From Pseudomonas sp. G2-4 (GTDB lineage: Bacteria > Pseudomonadota > Gammaproteobacteria > Pseudomonadales > Pseudomonadaceae), in the NCBI RefSeq assembly GCF_030064125.1, contig NZ_CP125957.1, positions 5,388,501-5,452,500 on the forward strand: a DNA stretch of 64,000 nucleotides, in the 5' to 3' direction. A model generated the notes under the pieces. That model ran no database searches and had not been told where the DNA came from. It was given only the letters and a program-made list of their open reading frames with translations. The first letter of the stretch is position 1; each line of letters begins with the position of its first letter. Below, one piece after another: positions 55,349-64,000 of the stretch. Made by a program: the position numbers and the translations under genes.

Positions 55349-57574
55349 TTAGCCAATCGACGGCTCGAGTCCGCCCGGCAAAGCCACCACACTGGCCCGC
55401 GCCGCGTGCAGTTTCTTGTAGCTGTCGATCAGACGCAGGTGTCTATCGAGCCCCTCCAGTTTCATGCTGGTCGGCTTCAAGCCGTGGAAGCGCACGCTGC
55501 CGTTGACCGAGCCGATCGCGGCATCCATCCGCTCGTTGCCAAACATCCGACGGAAATTGGCCTCGTAGTCTTCCAGTTCCAGGTCTTCGTCCAGCTTCAT
55601 CTCCAACACCACGTTCACAGCCTGGTAGAACAACCCACGCTCAACCGTGTTGTCGTTGTACTGCAAGAAGGTTTCCACTGCTTCTTTCGCCTCTTCGAAT
55701 TGCTGCAAGGCAAGATAGATCAGCAGCTTCAACTCCAGGATCGTCAGTTGGCCCCAGGCCGTGTTGTCATCGAACTCGATGCCGATCAAGGTGGTGATGT
55801 CGGTGTAGTCGTCCAACTCGCTTTCCACCAGGCGCTCGACCAGCGCTTGCAGTTCGTCTTCTTCCAGGCGATGCAGGTTCAGAATGTCGGCGCGGAAAAA
55901 CAGCGCTTTGTTGGTGTTATCCCAGACCAGATCGTCCACCGGATAGATTTCCGAATAACCCGGCACCAGGATCCGGCACGCTGTCGCGCCGATATGCTCG
56001 TAGACCGCCATGTACACTTCCTTGCCCATGCCTTCGAGAATGCCGAACAAGGTGGCGGCTTCCTCGGCATTCGAGTTATCGCCCTGGCTGGAGAAGTCCC
56101 ACTCCACGAACTCGTAGTCTGACTTGGCGCTGAAAAAGCGCCACGACACCACGCCGCTGGAGTCGATAAAGTGTTCGACGAAATTATTCGGCTCGGTCAC
56201 CGCATGGCCTTCGAATGTCGGCTGGGGCAAGTCGTTGAGGCCTTCGAAACTGCGGCCCTGCAACAATTCGGTCAGGCTGCGCTCCAGCGCCACTTCCAGG
56301 CTCGGGTGCGCGCCGAACGAGGCAAACACACCGCCGGTACGCGGGTTCATCAACGTGACGCACATCACCGGGAATTCCCCGCCCAGGGACGCATCCTTCA
56401 CCAAGACGGGGAACCCCTGCTCTTCCAGCGCCTGAATACCGGCCATTATCCCCGGGTATTTAGCCAGCACGTCGGCCGGTACATCTGGCAGGGCAAATTC
56501 ACCTTCAATGATTTCGCGTTTGACCGCGCGCTCGAAAATCTCCGACAGACATTGCACCTGAGCTTCGGCCAGCGTGTTACCCGCACTCATGCCGTTGCTC
56601 AGGAACAGGTTCTCAATCAGGTTGGACGGGAAATACACCACCTCGCCGTCCGACTGGCGCACGTACGGCAGCGAGCAGATGCCGCGTTCCTCATTGCCCG
56701 AGTTGGTATCGATCAGGTGGGAGCCACGCAGCTCGCCGTCGCGGTTGTAGATTTTCAGGCAGTACTCGTCGAGGATTTCAGCCGGCAGCGCATCTTTACG
56801 GCCAGGCTTGAACCAGCGTTCGTCCGGGTAATGCACGAACGCCGCGTTGGCGATGTCTTCGCCCCAGAACTGATCGTTGTAGAAAAAGTTGCAGTTCAGT
56901 CGCTCGATGAATTCGCCCAGCGCCGACGCCAGTGCGCTCTCTTTGGTCGCACCCTTGCCATTGGTAAAACACATCGGCGAGTGTGCATCGCGGATATGCA
57001 GCGACCACACATTGGGAACGATATTGCGCCACGAAGCGATCTCGATCTTCATGCCCAGGTCCGCCAAGATGCCCGACATATTGGCGATGGTTTGCTCCAG
57101 CGGCAGGTCCTTGCCGGCGATATAGGTGCCGGCTTGGGAAACCGAATTCGGCATCAGCAACGCCTGGGCATCGGCGTCGAGGTTCTCCACCTCTTCAATG
57201 ACAAACTCAGGCCCGGCTTGCACGACCTTCTTCACCGTACAACGGTCGATGGAACGCAAAATGCCTTGGCGGTCTTTGTCGCTGATATCTGCCGGCAGCT
57301 CGACCTGGATCTTGAAGATCTGGTTGTAGCGATTTTCCGGATCAACAATATTGTTTTGCGACAGGCGAATGTTTTCGGTGGGAATATTGCGGGTCTGGCA
57401 ATACAACTTCACAAAGTAAGCCGCGCACAACGCCGATGAAGCCAGAAAGTAATCGAACGGCCCCGGTGCCGAACCATCGCCCTTGTAACGGATAGGTTGA
57501 TCGGCCACCACCGTAAAGTCATCAAACTTGGCTTCAAGTCGAAGGTTGTCGAGAAAATTGACCTTGATTTCCAT
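55349..57574 (-). CDS. OsmC domain/YcaO domain fusion protein
   Basis: A 741-residue protein. Residues 1-140 form an OsmC-like domain, with its two redox cysteine positions at Cys50 (SSALCAAY) and about Cys113 (IDRCTVKK). Residues ~150-570 are a YcaO domain with the ATP/Mg motifs (KGATKESALASALGEFIERL, SEIFERAVKREI). The rest is a helical, TPR-like tail. YcaO enzymes activate amide backbones with ATP; E. coli YcaO assists beta-methylthiolation of ribosomal protein S12. No peptide substrate or cyclodehydratase partner is nearby, and the C-terminus lacks the PXPXP of azoline makers. Confidence 0.9.
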   Translation of the reverse strand: MEIKVNFLDNLRLEAKFDDFTVVADQPIRYKGDGSAPGPFDYFLASSALCAAYFVKLYCQTRNIPTENIRLSQNNIVDPENRYNQIFKIQVELPADISDKDRQGILRSIDRCTVKKVVQAGPEFVIEEVENLDADAQALLMPNSVSQAGTYIAGKDLPLEQTIANMSGILADLGMKIEIASWRNIVPNVWSLHIRDAHSPMCFTNGKGATKESALASALGEFIERLNCNFFYNDQFWGEDIANAAFVHYPDERWFKPGRKDALPAEILDEYCLKIYNRDGELRGSHLIDTNSGNEERGICSLPYVRQSDGEVVYFPSNLIENLFLSNGMSAGNTLAEAQVQCLSEIFERAVKREIIEGEFALPDVPADVLAKYPGIMAGIQALEEQGFPVLVKDASLGGEFPVMCVTLMNPRTGGVFASFGAHPSLEVALERSLTELLQGRSFEGLNDLPQPTFEGHAVTEPNNFVEHFIDSSGVVSWRFFSAKSDYEFVEWDFSSQGDNSNAEEAATLFGILEGMGKEVYMAVYEHIGATACRILVPGYSEIYPVDDLVWDNTNKALFFRADILNLHRLEEDELQALVERLVESELDDYTDITTLIGIEFDDNTAWGQLTILELKLLIYLALQQFEEAKEAVETFLQYNDNTVERGLFYQAVNVVLEMKLDEDLELEDYEANFRRMFGNERMDAAIGSVNGSVRFHGLKPTSMKLEGLDRHLRLIDSYKKLHAARASVVALPGGLEPSIG

Positions 57575-57694
57575 ACGGGATTACCAGAATAACGAGCAAA
57601 AAATAGGCGGCCATTATCCGCCTTTTCAATCGGAAGTCTTGTGCTTTAACCCTCTGTAGCCAAGCGCACTACGCGCCCTGCCCGACGCTCAATG

Positions 57695-57726
57695 AAAAAA
57701 CCGAAGCACAGTGAAGGGCTTCGGTT
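57695..57726 (-). terminator. Intrinsic terminator of metE
   Basis: On the minus strand AACCGAAGC pairs with GCTTCGGTT around a short loop, followed by six T residues, 22 bases past the metE stop. Confidence 0.92.
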
Positions 57727-57747
57727 GGGTGTCATGCGGGTAAAGCG

Positions 57748-60036
57748 TCAAGCCAATTCTTTACGCAGACGCCGTGCCGCACTGACCATGTGCACCAGCG
57801 CCGCTTCAGTTTCCTGCCAGCCACGGGTTTTCAGGCCGCAATCGGGGTTGACCCATAGACGCTCGGCGGGAATACGCTTGGCGGCTTTACGCAACAAGTT
57901 GGCCATTTCCGAAGCATCCGGAACCCGTGGCGAATGGATGTCGTAGACCCCGGGGCCGATGTCATTCGGGTAGTCGAAGGCTTCGAACGCATCCAGCAAT
58001 TCCATATCCGAACGCGAAGTCTCGATGGTGATGACGTCGGCATCCATGTCCGCGATGGACTTGATGACGTCGTTGAACTCGCTGTAGCACATGTGTGTAT
58101 GGATCTGCGTTTCGTCACGCACACCGGAGGCGCTCAGTCGGAACGCCTCCACCGCCCAGTCCAGGTACTCCTGCCATTGCGCCCGGCGCAGAGGCAGGCC
58201 TTCGCGGAATGCCGCTTCGTCGATCTGCACGATCTTGATGCCGGCCGTTTCCAGGTCGAGCACTTCGTCTCGCAAGGCCAGGGCCAGTTGTTGAGCCTGG
58301 ACTTTGCGCGATACATCTTCGCGCGGGAACGACCACATCAGCATGGTCACCGGGCCGGTCAACATGCCTTTCATGACCTTGTCAGTCAGGCCTTGGGCAT
58401 AGCGAATCCACTCCACCGTCATGGCTTTCGGACGACTCAGGTCACCGACAATCACCGCTGGCTTAACGCAGCGCGAACCGTAGCTTTGCACCCAGCCGAA
58501 ACGGGTGAACGCATAGCCGTCAAGTTGCTCGGCGAAGTATTCGACCATGTCGTTACGCTCGGCCTCGCCGTGTACCAGCACATCCAACCCCAAGCGTTCC
58601 TGTACCAGGACCGCGTGACGGATCTCGCTGTGCATCGCTTCGGTGTACTGCGCTTCGCTCAGCTTGCCTTGCTTGAACGACTGGCGAGCGAGGCGAATAG
58701 AGGCGGTTTGCGGGAACGATCCGATGGTGGTGGTCGGGAACAACGGCAAGTTCAAACCAGCGCGTTGCTTCTCGATTCGTTGGGCAAACAGGGAATGGCG
58801 CTGACTGTCCTTGGCGGTGATCGCGGCAACGCGGGCCTGAACCGCCGGCTTATGAATACGTGGCGAGGCCGCACGATCGGCCTGGACGGCGCGACTTTGC
58901 GCCAGTGCCTGGAGCACCTTCGCAGCTTCCGGCTCATTCACGGCCTGGGCCAACACCGCGACTTCTTCGCACTTCTGCACGGCAAAGGCCAGCCAGCCTT
59001 TCAGTTCAGCATCGAGCTTATCTTCACGCTCGAGGTCGACCGGGCTGTGCAACAACGAGCAGGACGGTGCGACCCACAGACGGTCACCCAGACGCTCGCT
59101 GGCATGTTGCAGAGTGGCCAATGCTTCTTCCAGATCGCACCGCCATACGTTGCGGCCGTTGACCAAGCCCAGCGACAGTACTTTGTAAGCGGGCAGGCGA
59201 TCCAGAATAGTCGGGTACTGTTCCGGGGCGCGCACCAGGTCGATGTGCAAACCATCGACCGGCAGGTTGGCGGCCAGGCCCAGGTTCTCCTCCAGGCCAC
59301 CGAAGTAAGTGGCGAGCAGCTTTTTCAACGGATCACGTTGGATCAGGTTATAGGCACGCTCAAAAGCGTTTTTCCATGCTTGCGGCAAATCGAGGACCAG
59401 GATCGGCTCGTCGATTTGCACCCACTCAACGCCCTGTGCGGCCAGGCGCTGGAAGATCTGACCGTACAGCGGCAACAGACGATCCAGCAGTTCGAGCTTG
59501 TCGAATTCGGCACCCTTGGCCTTGCCCAGCCATAGGTAAGTCAGCGGGCCAATGATCACGGGCTTGACGTTGTGGCCCAGCGCGAGGGCTTCTTCGACCT
59601 CTTCGAACAGTTGATCCCAGCCGAGCTGGAATTGCTGGTCTGCGCTGAATTCAGGGACGAGGTAGTGGTAGTTGGTATCGAACCACTTGGTCATTTCCTG
59701 GGCATGCGCACCGCCACAGCAACTGTCGCTGACACCGCGTGCCATGCCGAACAGGGTCTGCAACGAAGCTTGGCCATCCGCTGGGCGGAAGCGCTCGGGG
59801 ATCACACCGAACATCAGGGAATGGGTGAGGACTTGGTCATACCAGGCAAAGTCGCCGACCGGCAACAGCTCGATGCCGGCGTTTTTCTGCAAGTCCCAGT
59901 GGGTTTTGCGCAACTCACGACCAACGGCCCGCAAACCCTCTTCGTTTAGCTCGCCCTTCCAGAAAGCCTCTTGTGCTTTCTTCAGTTCGCGGTCGCGGCC
60001 AATGCGCGGAAATCCAAGGGAATGGGCCAATGCCAT
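57748..60036 (-). CDS. metE: Cobalamin-independent methionine synthase
   Basis: A 762-residue enzyme transferring a methyl group from 5-methyltetrahydropteroyl-triglutamate to homocysteine without B12. The C-terminal zinc ligands are in [10 protein letters not shown] and NPDCGLKTR. The N-terminal domain starts [21 protein letters not shown]. The start at 60036 has GGAGAT upstream. It lies near the B12 importer cluster, but no cobalamin riboswitch precedes metE. An inverted repeat at 60108-60153 is a candidate regulator site. In many bacteria MetR activates metE. Confidence 0.96.
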   Translation of the reverse strand: MALAHSLGFPRIGRDRELKKAQEAFWKGELNEEGLRAVGRELRKTHWDLQKNAGIELLPVGDFAWYDQVLTHSLMFGVIPERFRPADGQASLQTLFGMARGVSDSCCGGAHAQEMTKWFDTNYHYLVPEFSADQQFQLGWDQLFEEVEEALALGHNVKPVIIGPLTYLWLGKAKGAEFDKLELLDRLLPLYGQIFQRLAAQGVEWVQIDEPILVLDLPQAWKNAFERAYNLIQRDPLKKLLATYFGGLEENLGLAANLPVDGLHIDLVRAPEQYPTILDRLPAYKVLSLGLVNGRNVWRCDLEEALATLQHASERLGDRLWVAPSCSLLHSPVDLEREDKLDAELKGWLAFAVQKCEEVAVLAQAVNEPEAAKVLQALAQSRAVQADRAASPRIHKPAVQARVAAITAKDSQRHSLFAQRIEKQRAGLNLPLFPTTTIGSFPQTASIRLARQSFKQGKLSEAQYTEAMHSEIRHAVLVQERLGLDVLVHGEAERNDMVEYFAEQLDGYAFTRFGWVQSYGSRCVKPAVIVGDLSRPKAMTVEWIRYAQGLTDKVMKGMLTGPVTMLMWSFPREDVSRKVQAQQLALALRDEVLDLETAGIKIVQIDEAAFREGLPLRRAQWQEYLDWAVEAFRLSASGVRDETQIHTHMCYSEFNDVIKSIADMDADVITIETSRSDMELLDAFEAFDYPNDIGPGVYDIHSPRVPDASEMANLLRKAAKRIPAERLWVNPDCGLKTRGWQETEAALVHMVSAARRLRKELA

Positions 60037-60107
60037 GACAAATATCTCCAATGTGCTCGATGGGCGCCATTGTCGACAGTTACCGCCTGGTGAGACAAAC
60101 TCATTTT

Positions 60108-60153
60108 AATCTTGATGATCACAAGTTATCCTCATGATCACGTAATCAAGATT
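60108..60153. promoter_or_regulatory. Inverted repeat upstream of metE
   Basis: AATCTTGAT (60108-60116) and ATCAAGATT (60145-60153) are perfect 9-base arms. Inside, GATCAC occurs twice (60117 and 60136). The site is 72-117 bases before the metE start, the normal range for a LysR-type activator such as MetR, although the sequence does not obviously match its consensus. Confidence 0.45.
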
Positions 60154-60205
60154 CGCCACCTGAAAACTCGTCTACGGCGTTGGGAGGCGTCAGTGCAGTA
60201 AGCGA

Positions 60206-61258
60206 TCAGGAAGGGTTGCCTTGCATGGCTTGATTCATCAACGGCAACCTCACCACGAACTCGCTCCCCTGACCGTCGCCGTCGCCCGCGCTCTTGCCGA
60301 TCACCGTGCCACCGTGGCTTTCGACCAACTCGCGCACCACCGTCAGACCAATGCCCAGGCCTGCGCCGTTAAAACCGACGGCATGAACGTCCTGCACAAA
60401 GGGTTCGAAGATGAACGGCAGCGCCTTGGCCGAGATCCCTATGCCGGTATCGCGGATGCTTATTTCCACTACGTCGACTTCAACGGTGACCGAAAGGACG
60501 ACGGTGCCGCCCGCCGGGGTGTACTTGGCCGCATTGCCCAGCAGATTGCCGAGAATTTGAGCGAGTCGCACCGGATCGCCGTTCACCGACAGGGCACACT
60601 CGGGCAATTTTGCGCTGAAATGCAAATCCCCAGAGCTCATCACCGGCCCACAGATCTCCATGGCCTCATGAATGATCTGAAGCATATCGACCCTGTGACA
60701 ATCGAGGCGAAGCTTTCCGGTCTTGACGCGAGAGACGTCAAGCAAGTCTTCGACTAATCGGGACATGTGCTGCACCTGGCCTTCGATCAACTTCTGCATG
60801 CGCGGTAACTCCTCACTGGGCACCCGCGCCAGTCGGCCGGCAATCATGCTGATGGGGGTCAGCGGGTTGCGCAGCTCATGAGCCACCAGGGCGAGAACGT
60901 TCCGTTGGCGCTCCAGGGCGCGTTCGGCCGAGGTCCTCAGGTGTTGCGCGCTGAGCGCGGCGATGACCAATAGCTCATTGGCTTCGCGCATATCCAGGTA
61001 CAGCTGTTGTTCGGCCTGCGTGGGTTTTGGCTTTTCCGCCTCGGACTGGGCCGACAGGATCGCCAGGACCAACTGCTGGTTGGCCTCGATCAATTGCTCG
61101 ATCTGTTGCTTGTCGGCGATCTGAGTGTTGGCGTCACTCAACTCTTTGTGCAACGCCGCCAGCACCGCCCGCGCCTCGACGGTTTTCTGGCCGAGCAGGA
61201 ACAGCTCGCGAGCGACCGTGGCCACCGCGTTCTCATTCTTGTCATTGGCCTCATCCAT
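60206..61258 (-). CDS. Soluble sensor histidine kinase
   Basis: A 350-residue cytoplasmic kinase without membrane helices. A coiled-coil N-terminal part (about 20-125) has no obvious PAS or GAF domain. The H-box ALVAHELRNPLTPIS (phosphorylated His) is near residue 127, and the ATPase domain has NLLGNAAKYTP (N-box), DTGIGIS (G1) and GAGLGIGLTVV (G2). It lies 9 bases downstream of the KaiC-like gene. No response-regulator gene is next to it. By analogy with SasA it may read out the KaiC state, which is inference. Confidence 0.9.
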   Translation of the reverse strand: MDEANDKNENAVATVARELFLLGQKTVEARAVLAALHKELSDANTQIADKQQIEQLIEANQQLVLAILSAQSEAEKPKPTQAEQQLYLDMREANELLVIAALSAQHLRTSAERALERQRNVLALVAHELRNPLTPISMIAGRLARVPSEELPRMQKLIEGQVQHMSRLVEDLLDVSRVKTGKLRLDCHRVDMLQIIHEAMEICGPVMSSGDLHFSAKLPECALSVNGDPVRLAQILGNLLGNAAKYTPAGGTVVLSVTVEVDVVEISIRDTGIGISAKALPFIFEPFVQDVHAVGFNGAGLGIGLTVVRELVESHGGTVIGKSAGDGDGQGSEFVVRLPLMNQAMQGNPS

Positions 61259-61267
61259 GATGGTGGA

Positions 61268-62728
61268 TCATCCACTGCTTTTGTCAGCTAGCTGCCGGGT
61301 AGGTCGGCCGCCGAGCAAACCCTCCTGGTCCGGCAACATTTCGCCGATCTGCAAACCGTCATCGTCGATGCGATACAGGCGCAACTCATCGGAATGGGCG
61401 CTGGCCCGCACCTTGACCACGGCCATGATGCGCAATAGACGGCTCTGCACCTCAATGTAGCGTTGTACGATGATTGCGTCAGTGAGAAAGGCCGTGCCGT
61501 AAGGACTGAAACGCAGGTCGGTGTAACGGTCTTCCAGCTCCGAAGTCAGCAAGACACTGACACCGGCACTGGTCAACGCGGTGACCATGCGCGACAGCGA
61601 TTCGCGGAAGTCTTCACGAAAGGTCGGCGCCAACGCCAGTTCGAAACCCGACAGCGAATCAATGACCACCCGAGTCGCTTTCAATCGGGCGATCTCGCCC
61701 AACAGCAACTGCACGATTTCATCGATGGACAGGTCCGGAGCGCGGCTATCCACCAGCCCGACCTTACCGCATTGAATCAAGTTGGCCAGGGTAGCGTTCT
61801 GGGAATGATTGGGACGTTGTTCGAATACTGCGATCACGCCGGTTTCACCGTTTCGCGCGCCTTCGGCGAGGAAGGACGCCGCCAGGATGCTCTTGCCCGA
61901 ACCGGACGGGCCCGCCACTAACAGGGAGTAGCCGCACGGCAACCCACCGCCAAGCATCTCATCAAGCTGCGGCACGCCCATGGCCAGGCGCTTGATGGGG
62001 AACTCCAGCGGGGCTTCGACCGGGTTGAAGGGCGCCGGGGCAAAGATCTTGATCCCCGACGAGGCGATACGGAAGGTGTGCAGCCCCGGCAGCGTCGGCT
62101 GGCCGCGCATCTTCATGATTTCCATCTTGCGCACCATGGAATTGCGCTGAACGCTCTGACGCAGCCAGATCAGCCCATCGGCCACGGTGAAAATCGGGTT
62201 GGTATCGGTTTCGGTGAAATATTCACCGATCAGGAACGTCGTGGCCTGCCAGGTGGTCATCAGCATGCCCAGTTGCTGGACGAACTGCGGCAGGTTGTTG
62301 TTCGGGTTGTCCTGGGTCTGGCTGGCCAGCACCACCGAACGGAACGAATCAACGAACACCAGCGCCGGGGAGTGAGCCTCCACCTCGTTGACAATACGTC
62401 GCAGCACTTCGTCCAGGTCCCCGGCCAGGGTGTCGTCAGCCAGGTTGACGTAGCGGATCGATTGATTGATCGCCTCGCTGTCGAAGAAATCGAACTGCTG
62501 CTGATAACGCAGCATCTTCAGCGGCGGCTCGCCCAGCACGGTAAAAAACAACGCGGGACGCTCAGGGGTTGCCAGGGCAAACATCATCTGGTGCGCGAGG
62601 GTGGTCTTGCCACAACCGGGCGGACCGGCGATCAGGTTGAACGAAAACTCCGGCAATCCTCCGCCCAAGACCTCGTCCAGTCCTGGCACGCCGGTGGCCA
62701 AGCGGTTGATAGTCACTTTGGTGCTCAT
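61268..62728 (-). CDS. KaiC-like double-domain ATPase
   Basis: A 485-residue protein with two RecA/KaiC domains. Walker A is GPPGCGKTT near residue 33 and GPSGSGKSI near residue 268, each with a Walker B (PALVFVDSF, ATRVVIDSL). The two halves start alike (RLATGVPGLDEVLGGGLP; RLAMGVPQLDEMLGGGLP). In cyanobacteria KaiC autophosphorylates on Ser/Thr near the second-domain end (motif ST); no equivalent was identified here. The start at 62728 overlaps the upstream gene's stop (ATGA). Non-cyanobacterial KaiC proteins act in stress responses. Confidence 0.92.
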   Translation of the reverse strand: MSTKVTINRLATGVPGLDEVLGGGLPEFSFNLIAGPPGCGKTTLAHQMMFALATPERPALFFTVLGEPPLKMLRYQQQFDFFDSEAINQSIRYVNLADDTLAGDLDEVLRRIVNEVEAHSPALVFVDSFRSVVLASQTQDNPNNNLPQFVQQLGMLMTTWQATTFLIGEYFTETDTNPIFTVADGLIWLRQSVQRNSMVRKMEIMKMRGQPTLPGLHTFRIASSGIKIFAPAPFNPVEAPLEFPIKRLAMGVPQLDEMLGGGLPCGYSLLVAGPSGSGKSILAASFLAEGARNGETGVIAVFEQRPNHSQNATLANLIQCGKVGLVDSRAPDLSIDEIVQLLLGEIARLKATRVVIDSLSGFELALAPTFREDFRESLSRMVTALTSAGVSVLLTSELEDRYTDLRFSPYGTAFLTDAIIVQRYIEVQSRLLRIMAVVKVRASAHSDELRLYRIDDDGLQIGEMLPDQEGLLGGRPTRQLADKSSG

Positions 62729-63159
62729 GGCGAATTTTCCTGCGAAGGGGTGTCGCTCAAGGAAGGTTCCCACACGCCACGAAGCAAACGTGCGGTGAGC
62801 GAGGGCCCGATCAACGTGGTCAGCAACTCGTAGAAGATGGTCAGCAACATTTCACCGAAAAACAGCGCATCGGCTTCGCTTTGCTCAACGAGTACGGATT
62901 TAAGGGCAATCAGAACCTGACCGGCCTGCACCCTGTCGCAGGGGCTGGCCAGACGCGGATGAGTGGACCCACACAGATGCAGGCTGCGGCGATAAAGCGC
63001 GGCAACCCCTTGTTGACCAATGACGGGCGCGAGGGCCGCCTCTATATCCTGCAAAATTGAAATGATCGCGTGGGCGGTCTTTGCAATGTCAGCGTTGGGG
63101 CCAACGCGGTGCGCCAGAGAAGCTACGATCTGACGGCTCTCTTCGCTTAGCGTGGACAT
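62725..63159 (-). CDS. Hypothetical protein in the KaiC operon
   Basis: A 144-residue protein (MSTLSEESRQIVASLAHRVG) that I do not recognise. It seems all-helical, with no signal peptide, and contains CGSTHPRLASPCDRVQAGQVL and a hydrophobic helix (LFFGEMLLTIFYELLTTLIG). Its length and position (first gene, ATGA overlap with kaiC) would suit an adaptor, but it does not resemble KaiB (thioredoxin-like) by eye. The start at 63159 gives a normal N-terminus; an extension to 63198 is possible. Confidence 0.8.
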   Translation of the reverse strand: MSTLSEESRQIVASLAHRVGPNADIAKTAHAIISILQDIEAALAPVIGQQGVAALYRRSLHLCGSTHPRLASPCDRVQAGQVLIALKSVLVEQSEADALFFGEMLLTIFYELLTTLIGPSLTARLLRGVWEPSLSDTPSQENSP

Positions 63160-63260
63160 GGCTAACTGATATCCGATGGGCAGATGTCGATAGTACACCC
63201 CTCCAGCAAGTTATCGAGCACCTTTGAACAAAGCACTACCGCCAACGCCGTCTCGCTTGC

Positions 63261-64000
63261 TTACACTTCATCCTTGCGCAAGAGCACCCTCGTCACTCGA
63301 CGCTCCTGCACCGCCACGACAGTCATGCTCCACCCTTGCCAGCTAAGTTGGTCTCCGATGACCGGCAAGCGATCCAACAGGCTGATCACCATCCCGGCGA
63401 GGGTCTGATAGTCATCCGTCGCTTTCGCCTGGAAGCCAATGTGTTCGCAAACCAGGCTGAGATTCAGCGCACCGCTGACGAGAAAGCCACCCTCTTGAGC
63501 AACGATATTCGGGCCTTCGATTTCACTGGCATCGGGCAATTCACCCGCAATCGATTCGAGGATGTCGGTCATGGTAAGAAGACCGATGAAGTCACCGAAT
63601 TCGTTGACCACAAAAGCGATGTGGGTCGACTCTTTGCGCATTTGCTCCAACGCGTTGAGAATCGTGAAGGTGTCCAGCAGGTTGATCGTCTGGCGGGCGA
63701 TGCTTTCCAGATTCGGCTGGTTACCGGCCAACAGCTCCTTGAGCAACTCTTTTTTGTGAACAAACCCCAACGGCTCATCAATCCGTCCCTCCCGGATCAA
63801 CGGCAACCTGGAGTACGACGAATGCATCAGCCTTGTGCGGATCTTCTCGGGTGAATCGGCCAGATCAATGTGATCGATTTCAGCACGCGGGGTCATCACC
63901 GTGCGGATAGAGCGTTCCGCCAATTGAAGCACGCCGCTGATCATGACGCGTTCGCGTCGATCGAAAACCTGATCGACTTCATCGCCTGCCAACATGTCGG
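63261..64000 (-). CDS. CBS and CorC/HlyC-domain membrane protein, C-terminal part (cut by window edge)
   Basis: The visible 246 residues run to the window end without a reliable start. They comprise two CBS domains (RTVMTPRAEIDHIDLADSPEKI; NLLDTFTILNALEQM...) and a CorC_HlyC transporter-associated domain (DASEIEGPNIVAQEGGFLVSGALNLSLVCEHIGF) with C-terminal VTRVLLRK. In proteins of this kind the N-terminal part is either a DUF21/CNNM or a TerC membrane region; it lies outside the window. The methionine codon at 63995 is probably internal. A role in Mg2+/metal ion transport is typical. Confidence 0.85.
   Translation of the reverse strand, partial: DMLAGDEVDQVFDRRERVMISGVLQLAERSIRTVMTPRAEIDHIDLADSPEKIRTRLMHSSYSRLPLIREGRIDEPLGFVHKKELLKELLAGNQPNLESIARQTINLLDTFTILNALEQMRKESTHIAFVVNEFGDFIGLLTMTDILESIAGELPDASEIEGPNIVAQEGGFLVSGALNLSLVCEHIGFQAKATDDYQTLAGMVISLLDRLPVIGDQLSWQGWSMTVVAVQERRVTRVLLRKDEV

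Overview
The window is a piece of a Pseudomonas chromosome of the P. fluorescens/P. putida type. From about 17.9 kb to 46.3 kb the gene order follows the P. aeruginosa PAO1 mqoB-to-ychF segment (PA4640-PA4673): mqo, PA4642-like, exported DUF2057, WbuC cupin, hpt, upp, uraA, hemH, photolyase cluster, pagL, murI, moeB, prmC, prfA, hemA, TPR lipoprotein, lolB, ispE, tRNA-Gln, prs, rplY, pth, ychF. Abundant REP palindromes of the two kinds usual in fluorescent pseudomonads (arms GTGGCGAGGGAGC and TGTGGGAGCGAGC) agree with this. No rRNA, CRISPR array, prophage or complete insertion sequence was seen.

Left part (0-17 kb): the end of a lipid-related cluster (DUF1329, DUF1302, acyl-CoA synthetase), a LysE exporter, a D-2-hydroxyacid dehydrogenase, rsmC, a manganese (yybP-ykoY) riboswitch with its GDT1-family Mn exporter, an M48 lipoprotein protease, a dCache chemoreceptor, an SRAP-family protein with altered active-site residues, a DUF2007/CPXCG pair, an acyltransferase and small proteins. 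Next come a 0.88-kb long-inverted-repeat element and yajG.

Core (17-46 kb): central metabolism (mqo), purine and pyrimidine salvage (hpt, upp, uraA), haem synthesis (hemH, hemA), an apparently light-responsive cluster (FAD oxidoreductase, DUF523/DUF1722 protein, MerR/LitR-like regulator, photolyase, degenerate SDR) with TTGTACA boxes in two promoters, lipid A deacylase pagL, cell-wall and cofactor genes (murI, moeB), translation genes (prmC, prfA, rplY, pth, tRNA-Gln), envelope biogenesis (TPR lipoprotein, lolB), isoprenoid synthesis (ispE), prs and ychF.

Right part (46-64 kb) is more accessory: an MFS transporter, a delta-60/RTX calcium-binding secreted protein, a second copy of the inverted-repeat element, an unrecognised glycine-rich protein beside a DUF3592 membrane protein, a cobalamin riboswitch driving a three-gene ABC importer (BtuFCD-like), an OsmC-YcaO fusion, the B12-independent methionine synthase metE, a three-gene operon (unknown 144-aa protein, double-domain KaiC ATPase, soluble histidine kinase) and the C-terminal part of a CBS/CorC-domain membrane protein cut by the window edge.

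The points most worth following up are the two inverted-repeat elements, whose nested hairpins show compensatory changes between arms; the KaiC-kinase operon; and the LitR/CarH-like promoter architecture.
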